NCBI RefSeq assembly: GCF_026262505.1
Contig: NC_067206.1
Coordinates: 27,853,896 to 27,917,895 of the forward strand
Source of the DNA: Trichomonas vaginalis G3
Taxonomy: Eukaryota > Parabasalia > Trichomonadida > Trichomonadidae
Length of the DNA: 64,000 bases
Reading direction: 5' to 3'
The notes beneath the pieces are model-generated. The model saw only the letters and a list, made by a program, of their open reading frames with translations. It did no database searches and was not told where the DNA came from. The translations under genes and the position numbers were made by a program. Shown here piece by piece: positions 10,053 through 19,431 of this stretch. How positions within the stretch are numbered: position 1 is the stretch's first letter; the number at the start of each line of letters is the position of its first letter.

Positions 10053-11663
10053 TTATTGATCGAAATGTTCGTTTTCAGTTGGTTCTACTCTATGTTGGGA
10101 TGATGGATCTCTTGCCATTTCATCAGGTATTGCGAAATTGCCTCTTCTCAGCATTGCTGCCAAATCATACATAATTTCTTTGTCATCTTTAGTAACAAAG
10201 CTTGTTGCAATGCCTTCCTTTCCATTTCTACCAGTTCTTCCTATCCTATGCACGTAAGTATGTATATTCCTTGGCAATTCCAAGTTAACAACATTTTCTA
10301 CGTTAGGAATATCGATACCACGAGAAATTACATCTGTTGCAACTAAAACATCGAAAAGATTGTTCTGGATTCCTTCAACAATGCTATCTCGCTCTTTCTG
10401 GGACTTTCCACCATGTATAAATGCTGATCTGAAGCCATTATTTTGTATTTCCATGGCACTTTTTTCACAACTATCTCTTGTATTTGTGAAAACAATTATT
10501 GGAGCTTTCATACCTCTTAATGACTTCAATAAGAGTCCAAGTCTATCTGCTTGTCTGCAATAATGTACAACTTGTTTGATATTCTCACTAGCGCCGCCGA
10601 TTTCGCCAACAGAAACAGTGACGACTTTTGTGAAAAATTCTTCAACAATTGAAAGAACTTCGTGTGGCATTGTCGCTGAGAACATCATTAAGTGCTTCTC
10701 TTTTGGACACTCGTTTAGAATGAATGAGATCTGTGGTCCCAATGATTTATCAACCATTTTATCGGCTTCATCCATCACAATAAAGAAAACTTTTTTAACT
10801 GAAACTAAATGTGCTTCTATCGCGTCTTTTAGGCGTCCTGGAGTAGCAACAATGACATGGTTCTCATGAGAAAGCTCTAATGCTTGGTCGTTAAGTCTGA
10901 AACTGCCTGTTAATGTTCGTGATTTGATTCCAAGATTAATTCCGAGTTTATCTATGACTTCTTGGACTTGTACTGCTAATTCATGGGTAGGAACAAGAAC
11001 TACCGACAGTGGAATTGAAAAATTATTGGTTTCTGGATGATTTTTCTTGTATTCTAAAATATAATACAACAAAGGAATAACGTAGGCTAATGTTTTACCA
11101 GTACCTGGTTGAGAAAGTCCTATGATATCGTAGCTGTCTATGGATAATGGTATGGATGCCGCCTGAATGACAAGAGGTTTTGCAAAATTTTGTTCTCGTA
11201 ATTCTGAAACTAATTCTGGTTGTAAAGGCGAACCCCATTCTATCATTGGAGGCGTAGAAACTTTAAACTTAGCTCTGAAATTAACTTGATTGTCATTCCT
11301 CCAAAGTCGAATTTCACGTGGATTCATTTCTTTGTTTGATTTGGATTGTGCTTTGCGTGGCCTGTTGGATGGTCTCTCAAATTCATCGTATTTTGTCCTC
11401 TGCTCATCTGGATCGATGATTTTTATTGAAGAACCGCCAATTTTATCACGAAACTTTTGAAATGTATCTTCTTTCCAACTCCAAGTCATGGATCTAGAGT
11501 CTGTGAAGTTTCTAGCGCCTCTTTCTTTTTCTTCTGTAAAAACATCGTGAATATATTTAACTTGCTTATCATCTACGCTTGATTTAATAAAAACATCTTT
11601 CTTTGCACGCTTTACAGGGACGAAACCATATGGAAGTTTATCACTTTGGTCAGGTGGTATCAT
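10053..11663 (-). CDS. DEAD-box RNA helicase, Prp28/DDX23-like
   Basis: The 536-residue protein has a charged N-terminal part (1-135) and a complete two-lobe DEAD-box core. Motif I is SQPGTGKT (184-191), Ia PTHELA (225-230), Ib TPGR (274-277), II DEAD (298-301), III SAT (329-331), IV VFTNTRD, V ATDVISRGIDIP (442-453) and VI HRIGRTGR (472-479). A Q-motif region (EWGSPLQPELV...PLVIQAASIP) precedes motif I. The segment MNPREIRLWR before the core and the 'IPDEMARDPSSQHR' tail resemble Prp28/DDX23, the helicase that helps exchange U1 for U6 at the 5' splice site. The DEAD-box call is firm; the Prp28 call is an inference from these flanking motifs. The first ATG is used. The start lies about 195 bp from the edge of the outer Polinton, so that element sits in or next to this gene's promoter region. 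Confidence 0.92.
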   Translation of the reverse strand: MIPPDQSDKLPYGFVPVKRAKKDVFIKSSVDDKQVKYIHDVFTEEKERGARNFTDSRSMTWSWKEDTFQKFRDKIGGSSIKIIDPDEQRTKYDEFERPSNRPRKAQSKSNKEMNPREIRLWRNDNQVNFRAKFKVSTPPMIEWGSPLQPELVSELREQNFAKPLVIQAASIPLSIDSYDIIGLSQPGTGKTLAYVIPLLYYILEYKKNHPETNNFSIPLSVVLVPTHELAVQVQEVIDKLGINLGIKSRTLTGSFRLNDQALELSHENHVIVATPGRLKDAIEAHLVSVKKVFFIVMDEADKMVDKSLGPQISFILNECPKEKHLMMFSATMPHEVLSIVEEFFTKVVTVSVGEIGGASENIKQVVHYCRQADRLGLLLKSLRGMKAPIIVFTNTRDSCEKSAMEIQNNGFRSAFIHGGKSQKERDSIVEGIQNNLFDVLVATDVISRGIDIPNVENVVNLELPRNIHTYVHRIGRTGRNGKEGIATSFVTKDDKEIMYDLAAMLRRGNFAIPDEMARDPSSQHRVEPTENEHFDQ

Positions 11664-11857
11664 CCTTCAAAACTGCACAATAAAAAAATGACAATATCTT
11701 ATATACTTTCATTTAGTGCTATAAGGCAATAATTATTAACTATGGCAAAATTATAGGAGAATGCGATTTCTAATTTATAGAAAGAATTTTCCATATATTT
11801 CTTCCGAACAAACATAGATCAGTTTAGTTTCCCACGCTCATATATTAGACTCAGCTA

Positions 11858-12180
11858 AGGATAAAACATTTTTGAATTTATCAAGAGTAGTATATGTTGA
11901 AGGGTTTTGTGACTTTTTTTGTAAACGTAAGAATTCATACAATATCGAGCGATTTTGTATCATTTTTTTTAACATATGAAGTAAAAAATGTATGATTCTT
12001 ACGGTTTTTATTCTTACGTTTTTGAATAAATCAAGATTTAAAAAATTTTCAAAATTGTAAGACATTTACACTAAACCCATACATAATGAAATAAAAAAAT
12101 AAAAATAAAAAAAATAAACTTTAAAAATTCATGTCTTACATTTTTGAATAATTTATTTTTTAATTTGTATGAAAATGAGT
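11858..12180. repeat. Outer Polinton, left terminal inverted repeat
   Basis: Two blocks match the right end in inverted orientation: the outer about 65 bp (11858-11922) and an inner about 69 bp (12112-12180). The inner block runs into the first codons of the gene at 12169, and its right-hand partner does the same for the gene ending at 52402. The repeat therefore probably supplies the promoter of both terminal genes. The stretch between the blocks (11923-12111) has no counterpart on the right. Confidence 0.75.
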
Positions 12181-13035
12181 GTCACAACTAACAACGTTAA
12201 AAAATTGGGATTCACAAATGAGGAAATAAAGGATATATTAGAGGAGGCAGGTTATGAGGTTAGTAAATATTATTTAAGAAATTGTCAAAAATTCGCGGAG
12301 TTTTTAAATGATTTAGATTATGATGGAAAAATGAATAAAGATGATGTTATAAATTTCTTATATCCCACATCTGAAGAAGAAAAACCTAAAGAACCTGATG
12401 TTTTCCCTGAATATTATGAAGAACGGATTAAAGATGATGAATATGATGAAATTGAAAGACTGGAAAAAATAAGAGATGAAATAGATGAAAAAATTAAGGA
12501 ATTAAGAGAAGTTGAAAAATATAATGAAAATGAAGTAGAGGGTTTAATGAATATCCCAGCTTCAGAATCAGCAGTTCAAAAATCTCATGAAGAAAGATAT
12601 AAAAATTATGTCTCAGAATCAACACAAAATTTATTAGATGGTGAAATAGATGAAACACTTTCAGAAGAAGGTACTAAATTTATTCGTAAACATAAGTTAC
12701 AATTTATTGATAATGAAGAATACCCCTGTATCCTACTTTCACCTCCTCTTGATTCTGAAAAATTCAAAAAAGCACTGAAAAATGTAACATATGCAACAAA
12801 TACGATTAAGAAAGAAGACCATGATATTTACACAAATTATTATTTAAATAAATGTACAGGTGTTGATAAAGTTTTTGATTTGTTAGATAAAATATCAAAA
12901 GAAACAATTGGTACATATAAAATTTTATGCGATTGTGGTTTCATTATTGAAGATACCAATAATGTTTCATATGAAAGAACAGCACCGAAGGAAGACGAAG
13001 TTGAAAGTCTATACCATTCGTTATTAAGAACATAA
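12169..13035 (+). CDS. Outer Polinton: polymerase-associated N-terminal-like protein
   Basis: The 288-residue acidic, Lys/Glu-rich protein has an EF-hand-like N-terminal helix pair, a coiled-coil-like stretch around residues 85-120, and then GLMNIPASES near residue 125. The same motif (GIMNVPASNS) occurs in the N-terminal region of the inner element's polymerase B, and a following segment (E-x-G-x-(K/R)-F-I) also lines up. I infer that this gene supplies the accessory N-terminal domain that is fused to the polymerase in the inner element. It lies directly upstream of the polymerase on the same strand and starts inside the terminal repeat. The precise function is unknown. Confidence 0.6.
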   Translation: MKMSVTTNNVKKLGFTNEEIKDILEEAGYEVSKYYLRNCQKFAEFLNDLDYDGKMNKDDVINFLYPTSEEEKPKEPDVFPEYYEERIKDDEYDEIERLEKIRDEIDEKIKELREVEKYNENEVEGLMNIPASESAVQKSHEERYKNYVSESTQNLLDGEIDETLSEEGTKFIRKHKLQFIDNEEYPCILLSPPLDSEKFKKALKNVTYATNTIKKEDHDIYTNYYLNKCTGVDKVFDLLDKISKETIGTYKILCDCGFIIEDTNNVSYERTAPKEDEVESLYHSLLRT

Positions 13036-13360
13036 AAGATATGAAAACTTATAAACATTATATTTATTCATTTATTTCAGAAAAAATGGAAGCAACCCAT
13101 AAAACATCATCTCATCATTTTATAGCTATTCATACATTCCTTTTCAAAGTTGTGAAATTAAATAAGACAGGAATTAGATTTAATGTATCAGGGTACGCAT
13201 TCTTGAGTAAATTAAAATGTATTCGTCACGTCGCAGATGATAAAAATTTATGTGTTCTTAATTCATTTTATGGACTTTAGCCCTGGACTCTCTGAGTCTC
13301 GGACTTTAAAAAAATAAACTTTATTTTTATTTATTTTTTTTAATTTTTATTCTTACATAA

Positions 13361-16300
13361 ATGAACAAAAATGGAACAGCTAAAATGAATGATAATCAAA
13401 TTAGAGCAGAAGGTAGAAGGTTATTTAAACGCTTCTATAACATTCCTGATGGTGTTAATCCTAAAACTCGTAGAAGTTATTTAAATGAAGCAATAGATGC
13501 ATATGAAGGGTTTGACATTTCATCAGAAAGTGAGAGGTTAGCAAGAATGTTAAACGTTAATATTGATTTTTATTATTGTGACCCTCAACCAGAAGACGTA
13601 GACATTAACAAGGTAGACTTTCCATTAGTGGAATCAATAATGATAGATCCAGAATTTGAAACAGTAAATATTTTATTAACACAGAGTCCATGTGGAAAAC
13701 TTCACGCTGACAGAATAACAGACGTTGAAGCACTCACCGGCTATAGAGTTTGCCCCTTTTGCAAAGAAGAAGTATATTCTATCCGTGATGATCCAGAAAG
13801 GAAAAACCAAAGAAGATTTTTAAAACATTGTGAGAAATGTAAAGAAAATAATGGAAGATTAATTCAAGACGTTCAATTGCAAAACACACAACAACCATAT
13901 GCACCACATATCACGAAACAGAAGATATATCAATGGCTATTAGCACATAATTTGCAGGAATATTATAAACCAACAAGATATTATATTACTTTTGACTTCG
14001 AAACATTAGAGACTAAAGAAGAACTTCAACTTTCTGAATGTGCAACTTTGAATGCTTACTTAAAACCATTCATGGTCTCATCAACTGTCAAAATAAAGCC
14101 GCAAACGGACTCTTTGAGTCCTGAAGGTCTTTCAGACCGAAGCGGCGAGGTCGTAGACCGTGATAAAACATTTACGAGGAATTTTTGCTTAACTTCAAGT
14201 GATTCTTTTATTTCTGATTGGATTGAATTTTTATTTTCAACCTGTTCATTAGTTGCTAAATCAAATATTGAACAATATGAAGAATTAATGAAGTCACAAA
14301 CATTAAATGAGAAACAAAAGGAAGCATTTGAAGAGCTTTTAGATGAAGAATTTAATAAAGTGAATATCATTGGTTTTAATTCGGGAAAGTTTGATTTAAA
14401 TTTAATTCTTCGTGATTTAAACACTGCAAAATGGAAAATAAAATCAATGCTGGGTTCATCTTCTCAATTTAAGCAAATCATTGTAAAGAAAACAAACGTT
14501 CCATATGAATTGAGATTTATTGACATCAGAAATTATATAGCGGGTGGGACATTAGACCAATTCACTCAAGATTTCGGAAACAATAAATCACGTGTTAAAT
14601 CCTTTTTCCCTTATCAATTCATCACATGGGAAAATTACGAAGAAGAATTATATAAAGAGGAACCATTCACTCAAGATTCATTTTATTCAGCATTAACTCA
14701 AGAAACTATATCAGATAGTGATTATCAAATATATCTCAATGATGCTAAAAATTTTAAGAATAGATTAGAATATTTTATTCATTATTGCAATAAAGATGTT
14801 GAAATTATGATTGACCCAATTGATAAAATTATCGAAGAAACATTTGTTTATAAAATTGACATGCTTCATAATCTTTCTTTATCATCGAATGCATCAATGA
14901 TTCGTTACGCTTTAGCATATAAAGACTTTAATCCTAACGAAAAATATCCAGAAGAAGAAAATGTGGAATCAAGTTTTGAATTAACGAAAAAGTATTGGAA
15001 ATATAAAATTGAAGCATATAAGAAACAAGATGAAAAAGCAGAAAGAGATACTAAAAATAATGTTTCAATGGATGATTTTCAATACTATCACGATTTAATC
15101 CTTTCATCTAAATGCAAAATGTGTGGTAAAGCGTTTACATATGCAAATAAACCAACATTAGATAGAATCGATAATGAAAAACCACATACCAAAGAAAATT
15201 GTCAGTTAATGTGTTGTTATTGCAATGTCGTAAAATCAAATAAAGATGAGATGTTCAACGTTTAAGAATCAATTTAAGAAATTATGCATTAAAAAATAAT
15301 TTACCAATGACTTTAGATTCAGTTGAAGCTTATCACATTCTCCGTAATGGAATTACTGGTGGTCTATCAAATGTTCAACATCGTGTTAATCTTAAAGGAA
15401 TCACGCACATTAATAAACTTTCATATAGTCCAGAAACTAAAACTGTATCAAATGAGGACACCACCAACATTATGACTCATTTTGTTGGAGTTGACTTTAA
15501 TTCATTATATCCTTCATCATTTTCATCTAATCCTCATGATTTCATTCAATATACTAACCATAAAATGTATATGCCGGGAAGATTGAATGGTGTTATCATT
15601 TGTGATACAGCAACAAAGAAAGCAAAAGCATTGGGAATAATTAGAAAGAAAAATACTTTATTCGTGGCTGAAGTAAAGGGTCACATTGATGAAAAATACA
15701 TTAATGATTACATAAACTTTTTACCGATAATAAGAAACTTAGATATTATCACAGATGAAAAAACAATTGGCAGTTTTATGTATAATTACATGAAATCAAA
15801 CAATCTACCAGTTGACCAGAAACAGAGAAAATTAACTCAGTTAGCATCAACACACAACCAATATCAACCATTTTCTTCTTATTATCTTTGGTATCTAATA
15901 GACAGATTTCATTTTATCATTGATGACATTCAATCAATTTTAACATTTACTAAAAACACTTGTTTTAATGAATTTGCGAACGAATTTATGAACGAAAGAC
16001 AAAAGGCTGAATTAGAAGGAAATAAAGGAAAAAGTTTATTTTGCAAGATTTCACTTAATGGATCATATGGTTACGATGCAATGAATACACAAAATTACGC
16101 AAAGACTAAAATAATGAATGCACAGAAGGCACGCGTTGCATGTATGTCAAATAAGTTTAAAAACATAAGAGAAATAGGTGAAGATACGTATCAAGTGATG
16201 CTTAAAGATAGATTTTATAGATGTGATACATGTTTACAAGAGGCATTCTTCACTTTAGATAATGCTAAATACTGGTATTTGGTTTTCATTTATGATTTTA

Positions 16301-16872
16301 TGTATAAATGCATGAATGTTAATCGTTTTCATTTCATTGAAGGTGATACTGATTCATCTTATTGGGCAATCGCTGGCGACCCAAATCTTCCTAACACTCA
16401 AGCATTTCAAGCAATTGTAACCGATAAACAATTTTATGATAAAAACATTTACAAATTCGCACCTTTTGATTTCTTCTGTTTTGATGAGAAATTTAAACCT
16501 AAATTAAAGAATAAAGCTGAAGAAAAAGCACATGAGAAGAAGTTATTGGGTTTAGCAATTGAGAAACAAGGTGATAACATGGTTGCTTTATGCCCTAAGT
16601 GTTATACTTCATTCAACGGTTCAATTGATGGAGGTGATTTTAAAAAGATTGCACAAAAAATGAAAGGTGTTAGTTTACGACAAAATAAACAATTAACACC
16701 TAAAAATTATTTGGATATAATAAATGATAAAGTGATATTTGATGGTCAGAATATTAATTTACAACTTAAAAACGGGTCAATGACTCGCTTAACAATTGGT
16801 AAGACTGCATTAACAGGAGCACACACTAAGGCTGTATGTTGTGAAAATGGATGTTGTATGCCATTTATTTAA
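13361..16872 (+). pseudogene. Outer Polinton: DNA polymerase B locus
   Basis: The locus shows the parts of a protein-primed-type family B polymerase in order: a zinc-finger-like CPFC...HCEKC segment, the exonuclease motifs (DFET and NSGKFD, later YCNKDVE), a palm motif A (DFNSLYPS), motif B (K-x(3)-NGSYGY) and motif C (DTDS). Between the exonuclease and palm regions sits an HNH-like cysteine cluster (CKMC...TLDRIDNEKPHT...CCYCN). Polintons use this enzyme to copy their own DNA. The locus looks broken, with about one break. It follows the gene at 12169 and precedes the integrase on the same strand. Confidence 0.88.
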
Positions 16873-16973
16873 TGAAATGCCACAGAAGAGACAAAAGGAA
16901 CCGTTAATAATGGTTTTGTACTATGATTCAAAGAGGTGGGCACCCTTAAAACATTTATTTTATTTTTATATAA

Positions 16974-18490
16974 ATGGATAACACAGATTTAAAAATTTTA
17001 ATTGATGATTTAGTATTTAATCAAAATTTTCTTGATTATTATGATTTAAAAGCATATCTCCAAAAATATAATAAAAATATAACGGGTGATGATATGGATT
17101 ATTATTATTCGTATTATAAAAATGAAATTTTGAAATATCATGATAAAATAATTTCTGAAATTAAAGACAAAATTAAAAATAATGAATATACAAAGGGAAA
17201 AACTAAATCACAACTGAAACAATTGAAAGATTTTAAAAATAAAGTATTAACAGAAGAAGATATTGATGAATTATATAAATTATATAATCCTGAGCCGCAA
17301 AAGCCAAAGGAACAAAAACAAATGGTACAAAACGCCCAGGTCCTTCAGACCATAAATGATGCACAAGCTTTAATTTATGATTCATTAGTTAAACCATATT
17401 CAGCCCGACTTTTAAATGAAGATCAACTTTTGGAATTCATCCTTCAACATAAACTCGAAGCGGGAAAGTATATCAAACCTTTATATACAGCATATTTAAA
17501 ACAAATGAATAGAATACATCCAGAATTAATGAAAGGAGGAATGAATTCCAAAATCAAAGCAGATAAAATTAAACCACTTACAACACCAAAACCTCCAACG
17601 ACAGTACCTCCTCCTTCAGTTAATCCTTCATCATTCACTTTATTATATCCATTTCAAACATTAAAGAAGCAAAAAGATTTTAAAAAGGATTTCAAGATAT
17701 TAAATAAACCAATTGACCCAAAAATTCAACCGTTAAAGGAAAAATTTAGTCGACCTTCATTTGCTCCATATCCATATTCATACGAAATCGATCATCTGGA
17801 ATATTCAAAAGGAAACGTTACTTATTTATTTGCCATTAACATTAACACCAGATATTTATATTGCATTCCGGTGAAAAGGAAAACAGAACAGGAAACAAGA
17901 AGAGCTATACAATACTTACTAGATCATGAAAGAGTAGATAATATAAGGGGTGATGGTGATAAAGGATTTCAGGCAGCTATGGCTCATTATTTCCCACAAA
18001 TTAATTTTTACTTTTCATCCTCTCCATATACGTTTCATAATAAAATAGTTGATGCGGTAATGAGAACTCTTAGAGATGCGTTAGGGGTTAACGGTCAGAT
18101 ATACTGGGATGGAAATCATGACTCCATCATACAACAGTTAGTATATTATTACAATAATACATGGCATAGAACAATAAACATGAAACCGGTGGAAATGAAA
18201 AATGATATTTCAAAAGAATGGGAATATATTAGAAAGCAAATGGAAAGTTAAATGATGTTAAACGTGAACAAATTAATTCGGGGCTCATGAATTTTAAACA
18301 AGGAAATAAAGTTTTGATTCATCTCGATTATGGAAAAACTGATAAATCAATGACAAAAAGAAGACGAAGATTTGACACAATAGCTGAATTTGTTAGATAT
18401 ATTAACGGTAATGCATTAGTTGAGGTTAACAATAAATTAATAGAAATTCCGATTTATTTTATTACTCCATTATATTTAAATAATATTTAA
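16974..18490 (+). pseudogene. Outer Polinton: rve-type integrase locus
   Basis: The first part is Lys/Asp-rich and helical. Then comes a retroviral-type RNase H-fold core: EIDHL, the beta-strand pattern YLFAININTRYLY, RGDGDKGF and an (HN)KIVDAVMRTLRDAL helix, followed by YYNNTWHRTI. Near the end of the locus a small basic segment (GNKVLIHLDYGK...) resembles the SH3/chromo-like C-terminal module seen in the inner integrase. The enzyme would join the element's ends to host DNA and make a 6-bp duplication. The locus appears broken, with about one break. It belongs to the same + strand block as the polymerase. Confidence 0.82.
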
Positions 18491-18510
18491 TTTTTTTATT
18501 TCGTAAGAAA

Positions 18511-18774
18511 ATGAGTGACAACAAAGCAGTCAAGAGTCCAGACAATGAATATAAAAAGAAACTAAACAGAATTAAATCAAAAATATGCTATTACAAAAAG
18601 AAGTCGCAATGCAGTGGGGTTGAAAACGATAAAGAAATAATCGAAAAATTAGAAACTTACCGTTCAATCATTAAACTGAGTGAAGCAAAAATAAAAGAAT
18701 TTAATAGAATAAATAAATTGATTGGAAGAGATGAATTTAATAAAGATGAATTTTTAAACTCAATCCAAATTTAA
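18511..18774 (+). CDS. Outer Polinton: small coiled-coil protein
   Basis: The 87-residue product is rich in Lys, Ile and Glu and is probably mostly helical, with heptad-like spacing from about residue 12 to 75. No known domain is visible. It follows the integrase by about 20 bp and overlaps the 3' end of a short gene on the other strand. It may be a DNA- or capsid-binding accessory; that is a guess from composition only. Confidence 0.5.
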   Translation: MSDNKAVKSPDNEYKKKLNRIKSKICYYKKKSQCSGVENDKEIIEKLETYRSIIKLSEAKIKEFNRINKLIGRDEFNKDEFLNSIQI

Positions 18775-18935
18775 TTTTTATTCCTCTTCGACAACATCTC
18801 TCTTTCCATCATTACTGCATAACCACATTTTCTCAATTTTAGTGGTTTGTTATTTTTAACATGTTCTTGCATCATTTTTATCATTTCCTCCCTTGTTATG
18901 ATTCGTGGTAAATTTTGAGCTTGTGGGGTATTCAT
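18771..18935 (-). CDS. Outer Polinton: 54-residue basic protein
   Basis: A short ORF starts MNTPQAQNLPRIITREEM and ends KRNKN. It is basic and Met-rich, with a predicted helix in the middle. It is tail-to-tail with the gene at 18511 and their ends overlap by 4 bp, the tight packing typical of these elements. No family is recognised. Confidence 0.45.
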   Translation of the reverse strand: MNTPQAQNLPRIITREEMIKMMQEHVKNNKPLKLRKCGYAVMMEREMLSKRNKN

Positions 18936-19431
18936 TTATGATAAAAATAAAAATTTGTTATCACTTATTTTATCGTTAATGTTTTTAGGTTATTCAATAA
19001 TTAATTATTTTTGAATAACTGGGAAATAAATTTACGTCAAATATGCAATTTATAAAATCTTATGTCGACAGGCTACGTAGCACAGTGGTCTAAGGTAGTG
19101 TTATGGAGGGGTCAGGGTCTGTGGTTCGAACCGCGACAGCGCCGTATTTTCTTATTTTCTTTGTTTGTCTTGTTTGTCGTGAATAAAAAGTGTCATAAAA
19201 GTGCTCTATCTTCCACGGGAATAAATAAAAAATTTACTTTATTTCTTCTTTATTTCTTCTTTATTTCTTTGTTCCCGTGGAAGAAGGGTTTTGCTGTTTT
19301 TCTCAGCCGAAATCAATGATTTTTTCATTTTTGGAATCCTTAGCGAATGAGGAATCTTTTCTCTCGTGGAAGCTTTGAACAAAAATATATTTAGTTCATT
19401 CGGTAAGCCCAGACCTTTGGGTCAAGCACAT
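18936..19431. other. Outer Polinton: non-coding gap with hairpin
   Basis: Besides the tRNA-like sequence, this gap holds a perfect 12-bp inverted repeat, CTTCCACGGGAA (19210-19221) and its complement (19272-19283). A 50-bp T-rich spacer with repeats of TTTATTTCTTC lies between the arms. It separates the + strand replication block from the - strand structural block. No gene is supported here. Confidence 0.55.
19071..19144 (+). tRNA. tRNA-like sequence (probably a relic)
   Basis: The 74-nt stretch has an A-box-like TAGCACAGTGGTCTAAGG at tRNA positions 8-25 and a B-box-like GGTTCGAACC starting at position 53, the spacing of a true tRNA. The first and last three bases pair (GGC/GCC). The middle of the acceptor stem, the anticodon arm and most of the T stem do not pair well, so I cannot name an anticodon. 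It is best read as a decayed or captured tRNA with surviving RNA polymerase III promoter boxes. It sits in a roughly 500-bp gap of the outer Polinton between its left and right gene blocks. Confidence 0.4.

Noticed and set aside
11852-11857. Target-site duplication for the outer Polinton
   Set aside because: The left flank CAGCTA and the right flank AATTCA do not match, so the duplication is lost or the ends are slightly misplaced.
19062-19319. 85-codon ORF over the tRNA-like sequence
   Set aside because: Its first part is the tRNA-like stretch and the rest a T-rich inverted repeat; it is not protein-like.
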